The notes: generated by a model from the letters alone, not told the origin. 33,050 nucleotides of DNA from JANXUC01 sp043782485 (GCA_043782485.1 JAYWAL010000094.1:1-33050), one strand, 5' to 3'; counted from the first letter of the stretch, positions 15,577-23,837 are shown. Translations and numbers: made by a program.

Positions 15577-17887
15577 GGTTCCAGGGTTGTGGGGTCGAGC
15601 GTAGCGCCCGGTAAACTTCGAGCCATTGCTCCCGCACGGCGGTCCATTCGTAGAGTTTTGATTGCTGGTGCGCATTTTCGGCTAGTCGTGCTGCAAGCTC
15701 GGGTTCTCTTAGCACGCGCAAAACGTTGTTTGCCAATGCCATGGCGTCGCCGGGTTCGGAGAGCAGGCCTGTACGTCCGTCCTCGACCAAATGCCGCATG
15801 CCTTCGGGCGCGGTGCTCACCACGGGAGTGCCTGAAGCGAATGCTTCCAGTACGGAGACTGGCATGTTGTCGAGGAGTGAGGCATTGACGAAAATATCAG
15901 CGGCGTTATAGAACGCGCCGATCTGCTCACGGGAAGCGACGCCGGTGAAGCGGACTCCGGATAGTTGAAGCTCCTGCACAAGGGCGCGAATTTTTGCTTC
16001 TTCGGGGCCATGGCCGACGAGATCCAGTTGAGCTTCCGGATACGAGCGCACGACTTCAGCAAACGCCCGCACGACGACATCCACGGCATAGTAAGGATGA
16101 AAGCCACGGGTGCAGACCAGGTGAGGACGCAGAGGATCGCGCTTCCGGTAAGAAAACTGAGCCAGGTCAATGATATTGGCGACGGGGTGCGCGGAAAGCC
16201 CGAACTCGTGGAACACATCGACCAAATAGCCGCTGGGAACAACCAGTCGATCCACGCGGGCGAGCACGGGACGGGCACTACGAAAACGGCGCAGATGATT
16301 GCGAGCTTCCCCGCTGTGGTAGTGGATGAGGACGCGCTTACCCCGCAACCGGGCCACCGCCCAAGCGGGAACGGGGGCGATTAGGAAGGACCAGAAGGAA
16401 GCGGAAAAAATGTGTGCGATGTCGATATCCCGAAAACCCTTCCAGAGTTGCCAGACATAGAGCGGTTCGCGAATCAGGGTTCGCACCCCCGGCAGGCGTT
16501 CCGCCCAGCGCAAGCCGCGGGGAAAGGGCGGATCGATGGGAATGAGTCGGGCTTCGACCGCGGGATCATTCCGCCAATTCTTAATCAGCAAGTCGGCTTG
16601 GACGGACTGGCCTCCCACGTAGCGGAGGGAGGCGGCTACGATGGCCACTCGGGTCTTGGTTGGGGATGGCAGGGATGGAAGCGGGGATCCGAAAGTCTTT
16701 GCCGGGAGCCAGTGCTTTTTCTCCAGCAGTTCCGAATATAAATCTTCGTGCCGTCGGCGCATGGTTTCGATTGTGAAATTCGCGCTGGCGTAGGCTTGGG
16801 ATTTGGCGGCCAAGGCGGAGCGCTGGTCGGCATCGGACAGCAACGTGGCAATGGCATCTGCCCAGGCTTCTTCGGCCATGGGGGCGATCAAGAGTCCGCG
16901 GCGGTCGCGCAGCAATTCCGGGTTGCCGCCAACGTCGCTGGCGATCACGGGAACGCCCGCCGCCATGGATTCCAGAATCGCATTGGACAGGCTTTCGGAA
17001 TCCGAGGGGAGCACGGTCACGTCGAACGAGCGCAGGAGGGCAGGGATATCGCGGCGATCCCCGAGGAAAATCGCTTGCGCACCGAGACCCAGGCTTTGAG
17101 CCTGTTGCTGCAGAGCCTTGCGGAGAGGGCCGTCGCCCACCAGAACAAATTCCGCCTGCGGAAATCGCGAGGCGACCCGGGCGGCCGCCCGGACAAACAG
17201 TTCGTGATTTTTGGACGTGGTGTTCATGCGCGCTACCATGCCGACACGCAGGACGCCAGCCTTTTTCTCGAAAGCTGGGGCAGTGGGAGCAAAAGCGGAG
17301 AGGGGCAGACCATTGCCGATCACCACAACCCGTTCGCGCGGGTAGCCCTGACCCACAAGGCGTTCCGCCGCAGCTGAGGAGTTGCAAATCAGGCGATCAC
17401 ACAGGCGGAACACCATGCGCTGCATACGCTCTTTGGCGGGACTGAGCAGATCGCCCAATTGCCTTTGACTGCCAAGCAGAATGGGAACGCGTGCCATCCG
17501 CGCCGCGGGCAGCAACATCAGGTTGGTATAAAAATCGAAAGCATGGGCAATGGCGATGCGGTTCGCCTTGAGGTGATTTCCCAGGTGGTGGCGAGCTTTC
17601 CAGGAACCGATTCCGTACAGATTACCGCGCAAAGGGAACTCGGGGGTCGCTTCGAATCCAGTCAGAAATGGCCCGGCTCGTCGAATGCACCCGAGATGAA
17701 CGTCGAACGACTGGCGGTCGAGCGCGCTGGCCAAGGTTACAAACTGGCGCTCGCTGCCACCGGTATCAAAATTGTTGGTCATCAGGAAAACCGCGGGCAG
17801 GTCATCGCGGTGGATCTGGGCGGAGGGGGGCGAGGTGTATTTCGATGGGAGGGCTGAGGATGGAAGGCCTGGATCCGAGAAAGTCAT
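15563..17887 (-). CDS. Fusion of two GT4-type glycosyltransferase domains
   Basis: 774 aa, about twice the usual GT4 length, likely cytoplasmic and acting in glycan or exopolysaccharide assembly. Domain 1 (about 30-395) opens with FLMTNNFDTGGSERQFVTLA, and the donor-sugar site shows the E-x7-E motif in SDSESLSNAILESMAAG. Domain 2 (about 410-770) opens with VAIVAASLRYVGGQSVQADLL and has DNMPVSVLEAFASG, where Asp stands for the first Glu. A frame-open TTG precedes the ATG at 17887; neither has a clear Shine-Dalgarno. The last residues (NRSHK) and the TAG stop are encoded by the terminal inverted repeat of the adjacent hairpin element, so the native C-terminus may be altered. Confidence 0.9.
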   Translation of the reverse strand: MTFSDPGLPSSALPSKYTSPPSAQIHRDDLPAVFLMTNNFDTGGSERQFVTLASALDRQSFDVHLGCIRRAGPFLTGFEATPEFPLRGNLYGIGSWKARHHLGNHLKANRIAIAHAFDFYTNLMLLPAARMARVPILLGSQRQLGDLLSPAKERMQRMVFRLCDRLICNSSAAAERLVGQGYPRERVVVIGNGLPLSAFAPTAPAFEKKAGVLRVGMVARMNTTSKNHELFVRAAARVASRFPQAEFVLVGDGPLRKALQQQAQSLGLGAQAIFLGDRRDIPALLRSFDVTVLPSDSESLSNAILESMAAGVPVIASDVGGNPELLRDRRGLLIAPMAEEAWADAIATLLSDADQRSALAAKSQAYASANFTIETMRRRHEDLYSELLEKKHWLPAKTFGSPLPSLPSPTKTRVAIVAASLRYVGGQSVQADLLIKNWRNDPAVEARLIPIDPPFPRGLRWAERLPGVRTLIREPLYVWQLWKGFRDIDIAHIFSASFWSFLIAPVPAWAVARLRGKRVLIHYHSGEARNHLRRFRSARPVLARVDRLVVPSGYLVDVFHEFGLSAHPVANIIDLAQFSYRKRDPLRPHLVCTRGFHPYYAVDVVVRAFAEVVRSYPEAQLDLVGHGPEEAKIRALVQELQLSGVRFTGVASREQIGAFYNAADIFVNASLLDNMPVSVLEAFASGTPVVSTAPEGMRHLVEDGRTGLLSEPGDAMALANNVLRVLREPELAARLAENAHQQSKLYEWTAVREQWLEVYRALRSTPQPWNRSHK

Positions 17888-18021
17888 ACGTGGCGGCAAA
17901 GTTGGGAGCGAAGCGGTGCAATCAGCAACTCTGACAACAATTTATCACGCGTTCTGGCCCGTCAATGCAGGGGGCAAAGGGGAGAGCAAACTTTCGTGCA
18001 AGCTCTGGCTTCGGAAACCTG

Positions 18022-18447
18022 TCAGGAATGCTGTCCTGGTTCACGGAAGCTCAACATCCAGTTGATGCCGAACTGATCGGTCAACATGCCAAAGCGCCCG
18101 CCCCAGAAGGCATCGTGCATGGCCATGGTGATGGTGCCTTGTTCGCTCAGGGCGGCAAACAGGCGTTCCATTTCGGCCAGCGTGTCGCAGGTGATGGAAA
18201 TGGAGAAGTTATTGCCGCGATGGAAAGCCATGCCGGGCATGGTGTCCGAGGCCATGAGCACGACCGGACCGCTATGCAGCTCGGCGTGCAAAATGCGGTC
18301 GGCGGCATCCTTCGCGGCGGCGGCCACTTCGGGCGGACCTTGCGCGAAGGTGGTGAAGTTTGCTTCCGCGCCGAGACACTTGGCGTAAAACGTGATGGCC
18401 AGTCGGCAGTCGCCGTCGAAAGTTAAATAGACATTGGTTGCGTGCAT
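18022..18447 (-). CDS. VOC family protein (PhnB-like glyoxalase fold)
   Basis: 141-aa protein of the vicinal oxygen chelate superfamily in the PhnB-like subgroup (VYLTFDGDCRLAITFYAKCLG at the start; FGMLTDQFGINWMLSF at the end). Members are often annotated as glyoxalase or as 3-demethylubiquinone methyltransferase-like, but no activity is proven for this type. GGAG lies about 7 bases before the ATG at 18447. No signal peptide. It is divergent from the GH9 gene, with the GH9 promoter region between them. Confidence 0.88.
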   Translation of the reverse strand: MHATNVYLTFDGDCRLAITFYAKCLGAEANFTTFAQGPPEVAAAAKDAADRILHAELHSGPVVLMASDTMPGMAFHRGNNFSISITCDTLAEMERLFAALSEQGTITMAMHDAFWGGRFGMLTDQFGINWMLSFREPGQHS

Positions 18448-18557
18448 GGGATGGCTCCGATCATTCGTTAGTCAGCCTTGAATAGCGGAAAGATGAATTT
18501 AGCACCGGCTGGTTCGACTGTCGATCCGTGGCGGAGCGAAATTCGCTGCAATTCTTC

Positions 18558-18586
18558 TTGACAGTCAAAATGAGGGAGGCTAAGAT
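18558..18586 (+). promoter_or_regulatory. Sigma70-type promoter for the GH9 gene
   Basis: A perfect -35 TTGACA at 18558-18563, a 17-bp spacer and a -10 TAAGAT at 18581-18586. Transcription would start near 18593 and give a leader of about 200 nt before the GH9 ATG at 18792. No other plus-strand gene lies between. Confidence 0.6.
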
Positions 18587-18596
18587 TCCGGCGTTC

Positions 18597-18612
18597 ATTA
18601 AAACGTTTTAAT
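18597..18612. promoter_or_regulatory. 16-bp perfect palindrome, candidate LacI-family operator
   Basis: ATTAAAACGTTTTAAT is a perfect palindrome with a central CG, the pattern of LacI/GalR-type operators. It lies about 10 bp downstream of the -10 hexamer, over the predicted transcription start, a position that suits repression. No LacI gene is in the window. Confidence 0.55.
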
Positions 18613-18640
18613 CGGGCTCTATTACGGAATTGCTAGAACT

Positions 18641-18757
18641 GGTCTCATAAATCATTCGCGGATTGGAAGCCCCTACCTCTGGGGCTAAAGCCCCGAGCCA
18701 TTGATGGCTCTTGGTGTCACGGCTAAAGCCGTGACCTAGCAAAGACTATTTATGAGA
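18641..18757 (+). repeat. MITE-like hairpin element in the GH9 leader
   Basis: Left end ggtctcataaatcatt (18641-18656) and right end gactatttatgagag (18744-18758) are inverted repeats sharing TCTCATAAAT. Inside are three consecutive hairpins with two-base loops: GGGGCTAAAGCCCC (18681-18694), GAGCCATTGATGGCTC (18695-18710) and GTCACGGCTAAAGCCGTGAC (18716-18735). The element ends about 20 bp before the GH9 ribosome binding site (aaggag). Confidence 0.82.
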
Positions 18758-18791
18758 GTGTCTCTAGTCTTACCTCTAAGGAGAACACCGT

Positions 18792-20708
18792 ATGACGGCA
18801 TCCTCTCGCAATTGCTGGCCTCGTCTTTTGGCGGTTGTGGCATTGCTCCTCACATTGTCGGCATGCGCTTGGGCCTCAGCGTATGTGCGTGTGAGCCAGA
18901 TTGGGTATATCCCGGGTTCGTCGCGTGCCTACCTGATGACATCGAGCGCGGTGAGCGGAGTCAGCTACGCGGTTAAGAACTCTGGAGGCGCGATTGTCGC
19001 CTCGGGCATGGTTGGGGCCAAGCTTGGGGTATGGGGAACGTTCCAAGTGTACCCAATTGATTTTTCCGTGTCCGCGCACGGGGCGTACACGATGTCGGTA
19101 AGTGGGGCGGTTTCCGCCACCTCGCCCGGTTTCCCGATTGATACGGCGGGGAACCTCTACCTGCCCGCTTTGGCGAATACGCTGAGTTTTTTCCAGAACG
19201 AGCGCGATGGGGCGAACTATATTGCGTCGCCATTCCGTAGCGCTGGGGCGCACCTGAATGACCATTCCGCGCTGGTCTACACCACGCCGAAGTTCAACAC
19301 GAATGACCTGATCGTGGGTAGCCTTGCGCCTACGGGGGCGGCTATTGACGCCGGTGGCGGATGGGCCGATGCGGGCGACTACCTGAAGTTTGTGCAGACC
19401 ACCAGCTATACGGTCGCCATGATGCTGGCGGGCGTGCGTGATTTTCCCAACCAAATGGGTGGCGGATCCTCCACTTCGAACTTTACCAGTGAAGCGAAGT
19501 TCGGGCTTAGCTGGCTACAGAAGATGTGGAACGACAACACGAAAACGCTTTACTACCAGGTGGGTATCGGCACGGATTTTGTCAGCTTCCCCTATTTGAG
19601 TGATCACGACCTGTGGCGCTTACCGCAGGCTGATGATACTTCGGGAGGGACCGATCCCAACTATCAATACATTCGCAATCGTCCTGTGTTTGTGGCGGGC
19701 GCGGCGGGCGCGAAAATCAGCCCCAATTTGGCGGGTAGGCTAGCGGCGGACTTTGCGCTTTGCTACCGCGTGTTCCAGGCTACGGACACGGCCTATGCGA
19801 ACCAGTGTTTACTCTCAGCCGAGCATATTTTTGATTTGGCTGATACCGCACCCACGACTTTGCTCACGGTGGCACCCTTCGATTTTTATCCGGAGACGGA
19901 GTATCGCGATGATTTGGAACTAGGGGCTACGGAATTGTATTTGGCGATTCGCTCGGGCGGCCTGCCTCTGGGCCTGCCACATACGAATCCAAGTTTTTAT
20001 TTGACCAAGGCCGCGAACTGGGCTTCAGCGTATATCCACGGGCCGGGCGATCAAACCGATACGCTGAACCTTTACGACGTTAGTGGGCTGGCGCATTTCG
20101 ATTTGTATAGAGCGATGACGCTGGCGGGAACTCCGGCGTTGGCGGTTACGCAGGCCGATTTGACTAACGATCTTTTGGGGCAGATGACGACCTCGATGAG
20201 CGGGGCGGGCGATCCTTTTGGCTCTGGATATGCGTGGAAGCAGAGTGACACGGCCTCGCACGTGGCGGGCATGTCGGTGATGGCGAGCGAGTACTACTAC
20301 CTGACGGGGGACGCCAACTACGCTTTGCATTCGCGGCGGTGGATTGGGAATCTGGTCGGGGCGAACGCCTGGGGGTCGTCGTTTATCTCTGGAACAGGAA
20401 CGACGTTCCCGTTTTGTATGCAACTGCAACCGGCCAACTTGCTGGGATCCACGAATGGAACGTTTCCGGTGTTGGCGGGAGCGGTGGTGGAAGGGCCGAA
20501 CAGCGTCAGTAGTTCCGGCTTGTTGGATGGAATGGTCACCTGTCCGGCGGGGGGCGGTGATGCGTTCAAGGTTTTTAATGGCAATGGCGCCAAGTACAAA
20601 GACAACGTGCAGTCCTACAGCACCGTGGAACCGGCGATTGACCTGACGGCATCTTCGATGCTGATGTTTTCCTGGAAGATTGCTGGGGCGCCGATCAGCA
20701 ACCCGTAG
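18792..20708 (+). CDS. Glycoside hydrolase family 9 (cellulase-like), exported, possible lipoprotein
   Basis: 638 aa. N-terminal signal with a lipobox-like LSAC at 22-25, so it may be a lipoprotein, or it may be cut after ASA at 30. An Ig-like N-terminal domain (CelD_N type) follows, starting YVRVSQIGYIPGSSRAYLMT. The GH9 barrel carries GGWADAGDYLKF with the catalytic DAGD at 193-196. At the C-terminus STVEPAIDLTAS places the probable acid Glu at 613, in the position of the family NE-x-AIDYNA motif. The usual PHHR motif is not recognisable (FPFCMQLQPANLLGS instead), so it belongs to a divergent branch and cellulase specificity is inferred only. aaggag lies 8 bases before the ATG. Expression is probably controlled by the promoter and LacI-like operator upstream. 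Confidence 0.9.
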   Translation: MTASSRNCWPRLLAVVALLLTLSACAWASAYVRVSQIGYIPGSSRAYLMTSSAVSGVSYAVKNSGGAIVASGMVGAKLGVWGTFQVYPIDFSVSAHGAYTMSVSGAVSATSPGFPIDTAGNLYLPALANTLSFFQNERDGANYIASPFRSAGAHLNDHSALVYTTPKFNTNDLIVGSLAPTGAAIDAGGGWADAGDYLKFVQTTSYTVAMMLAGVRDFPNQMGGGSSTSNFTSEAKFGLSWLQKMWNDNTKTLYYQVGIGTDFVSFPYLSDHDLWRLPQADDTSGGTDPNYQYIRNRPVFVAGAAGAKISPNLAGRLAADFALCYRVFQATDTAYANQCLLSAEHIFDLADTAPTTLLTVAPFDFYPETEYRDDLELGATELYLAIRSGGLPLGLPHTNPSFYLTKAANWASAYIHGPGDQTDTLNLYDVSGLAHFDLYRAMTLAGTPALAVTQADLTNDLLGQMTTSMSGAGDPFGSGYAWKQSDTASHVAGMSVMASEYYYLTGDANYALHSRRWIGNLVGANAWGSSFISGTGTTFPFCMQLQPANLLGSTNGTFPVLAGAVVEGPNSVSSSGLLDGMVTCPAGGGDAFKVFNGNGAKYKDNVQSYSTVEPAIDLTASSMLMFSWKIAGAPISNP

Positions 20709-20723
20709 GGCGGCATCGGGTCT

Positions 20724-21461
20724 TTAAGCTTTCTTGAGCGGACGCGGGAAATAGGGTAGGTCGCGTCCGCGAACAATCGCTTCTGGATTGTGCAAGACCA
20801 AAGCCCGGGCCAGTTCGTCTCCGAACAACTCCGCGGCCACGGCGCGCGCGGTGGAGAGCACGGGAGGCCGGCGTTCGGTGTCATGGGCATCGGTGGAAAT
20901 TACGTGGACGGCTTGGTGCCGCAGGAGCAGCAGGGCGGCCTGTTGCGGACGCTCCCCCCAACGCCCGGTCAGGGCGGAGGCGGTGACCTGGATGGCGCAT
21001 CCGCGCTCGGCCCAGCCCAGCACGCGGGCCAGATTTTCCTGAAGGATGGGATTGCGTTCCGGATGGGTAACTACGGGCGTCAGGCCGAGGTCGCTGAATT
21101 TCAGCATGGCCTCCTCAACCTGGGGCGGAATGCTGTAGTTGCTGAATTCGACGAGCATGTACCGGTCGGCGGCGATGGAATAGCGCCTGGGGTGAAGCTG
21201 GAGGTCTTGCAGATTTTCATACGACATGTGGAAGTCACAGCCGAGGCTGAACTCCATTCCACTTCCAAAACGACTCCTTAACTCCGCCAGGCGCTGTTCA
21301 TGGGCTTCGCGATCAAAGGCGTAACGCTCGTTGGCGTGGGGCGTGGCCACCATGTGCTGAATGCCGTCGGCTTGCGCCATGCGACACATTTCCAGGGTCA
21401 TGTCCCAGGATTTGGCACCGTCGTCCACTTGGGGGAGGATGTGGGAGTGAATGTCGAACAC
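20724..21461 (-). CDS. CpsB/YwqE-type PHP-domain tyrosine-protein phosphatase
   Basis: 245-aa metal-dependent phosphatase of the CpsB/CapC/YwqE group, which dephosphorylates the tyrosine kinases that control capsule or exopolysaccharide export. The metal-binding start MFDIHSHILPQVDDGA (His5, His7) is diagnostic, with further ligands in VATPHANE, VVTHPERN and ISTDAHDTERRPP. GTG start at 21461. Cytoplasmic. It is convergent with GH9 (15 bp between stops). No capsule kinase gene is visible, but the GT4-GT4 gene nearby fits a polysaccharide theme. Confidence 0.93.
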   Translation of the reverse strand: MFDIHSHILPQVDDGAKSWDMTLEMCRMAQADGIQHMVATPHANERYAFDREAHEQRLAELRSRFGSGMEFSLGCDFHMSYENLQDLQLHPRRYSIAADRYMLVEFSNYSIPPQVEEAMLKFSDLGLTPVVTHPERNPILQENLARVLGWAERGCAIQVTASALTGRWGERPQQAALLLLRHQAVHVISTDAHDTERRPPVLSTARAVAAELFGDELARALVLHNPEAIVRGRDLPYFPRPLKKA

Positions 21462-21510
21462 TCCGTTTATTCTAAATGGATTTGACGGGAACGCTGTGCG
21501 CGGCTTAGCA

Positions 21511-21624
21511 GCCCGTGGTGAAAGTCAAATTTCCAGATCGCAGCGCCTAAAGGCTACTGAAAATACAGCACTTACGGCACGGCTAAAGCCATGCCCTGAT
21601 ACAAATGTTACTTTCACCACGGGC
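21511..21624 (+). repeat. 114-bp element with perfect 15-bp terminal inverted repeats and an inner hairpin
   Basis: Left end GCCCGTGGTGAAAGT (21511-21525) and right end ACTTTCACCACGGGC (21610-21624) are perfect inverted repeats. The interior holds GGCACGGCTAAAGCCATGCC (21576-21595, one mismatch) and the tail ctgatacaaa also seen after the 2161-2180 hairpin. It fills the 21462-21633 gap. Confidence 0.85.
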
Positions 21625-21633
21625 GGGTAGATT

Positions 21634-22131
21634 TTAGAGTAGGACTTCGCGCAAATGGGCTGTGCGCACGTCAAACACAAAGCCGCGAATCGTCAGTTCG
21701 CTGTGAATCCAGGAATGAGCATCAAGACGCGCCAGCTGGAGGCGCACGTTGTCGTCGGGATCGGTGAAGGCGTGGAATCGTACTGGCGAATTCGGGGGAA
21801 GCCCAGCCTGGCGCTCAATCCGCTCATGCAGAGCCTCTTCGGTATCTTTCATCAAGCCACAGTCGGTGTGGTTCACCACCATCACTTCTTTCGTTCCAAG
21901 AACGTAATGGGAGATCAGGAGCGAGCGCAGAGCATCGTCGGTCACAATCCCGCCCGCATTGCGAATCACGTGGGCGTCCTGTGGCCGAAGGCCCAGAGCG
22001 GGCAGGGAGAGGCGCGTGTCCATGCAGGTGAGCACCGCCAACGCCAGGCGCGGCCGAGGCGAAATCTGGTCGGGATCGTAGTTGACGGCAAAGCGCGTGT
22101 TGGCGGCGAGTGCTTGATCGATGGCAGTCAT
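21634..22131 (-). CDS. Beta-carbonic anhydrase-like protein
   Basis: 165 aa, a short beta-class carbonic anhydrase that would interconvert CO2 and bicarbonate in the cytoplasm. Zinc ligands are Cys36 (LTCMDTR), His88 and Cys91 (NHTDCG); the Asp38-Arg40 dyad that gates the zinc is present. GLRPQDAHVIRNAGGIVTDDALRSLLIS is the typical core. GGAG is nine bases before the ATG. Adjacent M48 gene on the same strand ends 68 bp upstream. Confidence 0.93.
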   Translation of the reverse strand: MTAIDQALAANTRFAVNYDPDQISPRPRLALAVLTCMDTRLSLPALGLRPQDAHVIRNAGGIVTDDALRSLLISHYVLGTKEVMVVNHTDCGLMKDTEEALHERIERQAGLPPNSPVRFHAFTDPDDNVRLQLARLDAHSWIHSELTIRGFVFDVRTAHLREVLL

Positions 22132-22198
22132 CTGAAAAACTCCGAATCAATTCACAGCAACGCAGTTTCACACCGAGGACATGTTCAGGCGCACGAAC

Positions 22199-23584
22199 TC
22201 ACTTCACCCGCAGCGTTCGCAGCATCTGCTCAAACGTGGGACGGAGAGTGTTGAAGTCCGCGTCCGGCGCAATAAAGACGAGGTAGGTTAAATTCCCGTT
22301 GCGTCCCGGCACCGCTACCAGCCAGTCGCGCTCGCGCTGCGCATGGCCGCTGGCATCCTGCACGGGAGAGGTCGCAATCAGGTCCACCGACTTCGCTTTC
22401 ACTCCGGCCACGCGAATGTCTTCATCGTTGCCGACCTGCTTCATGTCGGCATTCGACTGGCGAAGAGAGTTGAGCAAATCGTGCGTGGCTTGATCGAGGG
22501 GAGTGTTGGCGTTTTCCGGTTGGAAATCGCTGATGAGCACACCATAGGCAATGGCGCTTTCAGAAACTCCGCTGGGCGGAGCGATGTTCACGGTGGACGT
22601 CTTATCGCCGAATACCTGCCAGTTCTTCGGATACGAAACTTGATATAGGTCGTGATTGAAGGTCTGCGTATCGCGCGAGGGGTATTCGGCGGCGGGCAGG
22701 CGACCCTTCACCGTGAGCGCATCTTTCTGCTGTTGCGCTGCGATTTCCTGCGCCGTTAGAGGTTTGATATTGGCGACTTTTTGCTTGACCTGCGCGAACT
22801 CCGTGCCGCTGGCGCGGAAGCCCCTGGCGGGGAGGGAGTGAACCTCTTTCTCCACCGCGCCGGCGCGGTTGCCTGGATTGGGATGGTCGCTAAAGAATTG
22901 CGGCCCGTTGGCTCCGCCTTCCTTTTCCAATTTCGTAAAGAAATCTGCCATGGCCTGCGGATTGTAGCCGGAGTCATACATGATATCGGTGCCAATCAGG
23001 TCGGCTTCCGACTCATTCTGGCGCGAGTTTTTCATGAAGTACGACCCTGCGCCGAAGGAAATTCCGGCCGCCGCCAGTTGTCCCAGACTGCTGCGTCCCA
23101 GCAGAGCGCCCAGAATTTGTAGCGGCATTTGCACTTTCATTTGCTTCGTCGCTGCGCGCGTGGCATGGCGTTGCACCACGTGGGAAATTTCGTGCGCCAT
23201 CACGCCAGCGAGTTGGGCCTCGTTGTCCGCCGCTTGAATCGTCCCCATGTTGATGAAGATCGGTCCGCCGGGCAGAGCAAAGGCATTGATCTCTTTCTGA
23301 TTGACCACGCGGAAGTGATAGGGCCACTGTTCGCCCGGAGCATGTGTCGTCAGCTGCGCGCCGAGTTTTTGCACGTACAGCGTGACCGGATCATTTTCCG
23401 GAAGCACGGGCATTTTCTTTAGCACGTCCGCCGACGCTTGCTGTCCCGCCTCAATTTCCTGGTCGCGCGAAAACGCGTTGGCACCGCGGGTGGGCTGGTA
23501 GCGGGCGAAGACCTGGAGCGGTGCTGCCAGCGTGACTGCGAGCAATACGGCCAAAGACTTAGCGGCACGGCTGTGAGCGTTCAT
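22199..23584 (-). CDS. M48 family metalloprotease (BepA/YfgC-like), exported
   Basis: 461-aa periplasmic zinc protease. Signal peptide SLAVLLAVTLAAPLQVFA. HEISH is at 131-135 in VMAHEISHVVQRHATRA, and the downstream NESEADLIG supplies the third ligand. The HPNPGNRAGAVEKEV stretch is a common feature of this subgroup. Members such as BepA take part in outer-membrane protein quality control. The C-terminal half (about 300-461) is a separate domain without the TPR repeats of BepA. ggaggaa sits three bases before the ATG at 23584. Confidence 0.9.
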   Translation of the reverse strand: MNAHSRAAKSLAVLLAVTLAAPLQVFARYQPTRGANAFSRDQEIEAGQQASADVLKKMPVLPENDPVTLYVQKLGAQLTTHAPGEQWPYHFRVVNQKEINAFALPGGPIFINMGTIQAADNEAQLAGVMAHEISHVVQRHATRAATKQMKVQMPLQILGALLGRSSLGQLAAAGISFGAGSYFMKNSRQNESEADLIGTDIMYDSGYNPQAMADFFTKLEKEGGANGPQFFSDHPNPGNRAGAVEKEVHSLPARGFRASGTEFAQVKQKVANIKPLTAQEIAAQQQKDALTVKGRLPAAEYPSRDTQTFNHDLYQVSYPKNWQVFGDKTSTVNIAPPSGVSESAIAYGVLISDFQPENANTPLDQATHDLLNSLRQSNADMKQVGNDEDIRVAGVKAKSVDLIATSPVQDASGHAQRERDWLVAVPGRNGNLTYLVFIAPDADFNTLRPTFEQMLRTLRVK

Positions 23585-23677
23585 ACTTCCTCCGAACTAC
23601 TTTCGAGGTGCAGACGGGCAATTCCCCAGATTAGAAAAAGTTACCAGAGTTCGGTGATTCCACCAACTTGTCCAGGG

Positions 23678-23774
23678 CAATTCACCACGGAGACACGGAG
23701 AGAGATTTTTCGATCCTGAAGGTATTCTCCATTTCTCGATTTTCTCCGTGCCTCCGTGTCTCCGTGGTGAATTG
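23678..23774. repeat. 97-bp inverted-repeat element (ccacggagacacggag type)
   Basis: Perfect 23-bp inverted repeats at 23678-23700 and 23752-23774, with core CACCACGGAGACACGGAG, flank a 51-bp interior. A single arm of the same repeat (20 identical bases) lies at 31349-31368. Sequences like this are scattered through many bacterial genomes, and their short spurious translations are common in databases. Confidence 0.88.
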
Positions 23775-23806
23775 CTTTGAACAAAGTGGTGAAATAGCTT
23801 TTCAAC

Positions 23807-23837
23807 AAAAAAGAGGCGCCGGAATGAACCCGGCGCC
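23807..23837 (-). terminator. Intrinsic terminator of the Clp ATPase gene
   Basis: On the minus strand a perfect 8-bp stem, GGCGCCGG / CCGGCGCC (23815-23822 with 23830-23837, loop 7 nt), is followed by ctcttttttg. It lies about 35 bp past the stop codon at 23872, separated by a GA-rich low-complexity run. Confidence 0.8.
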
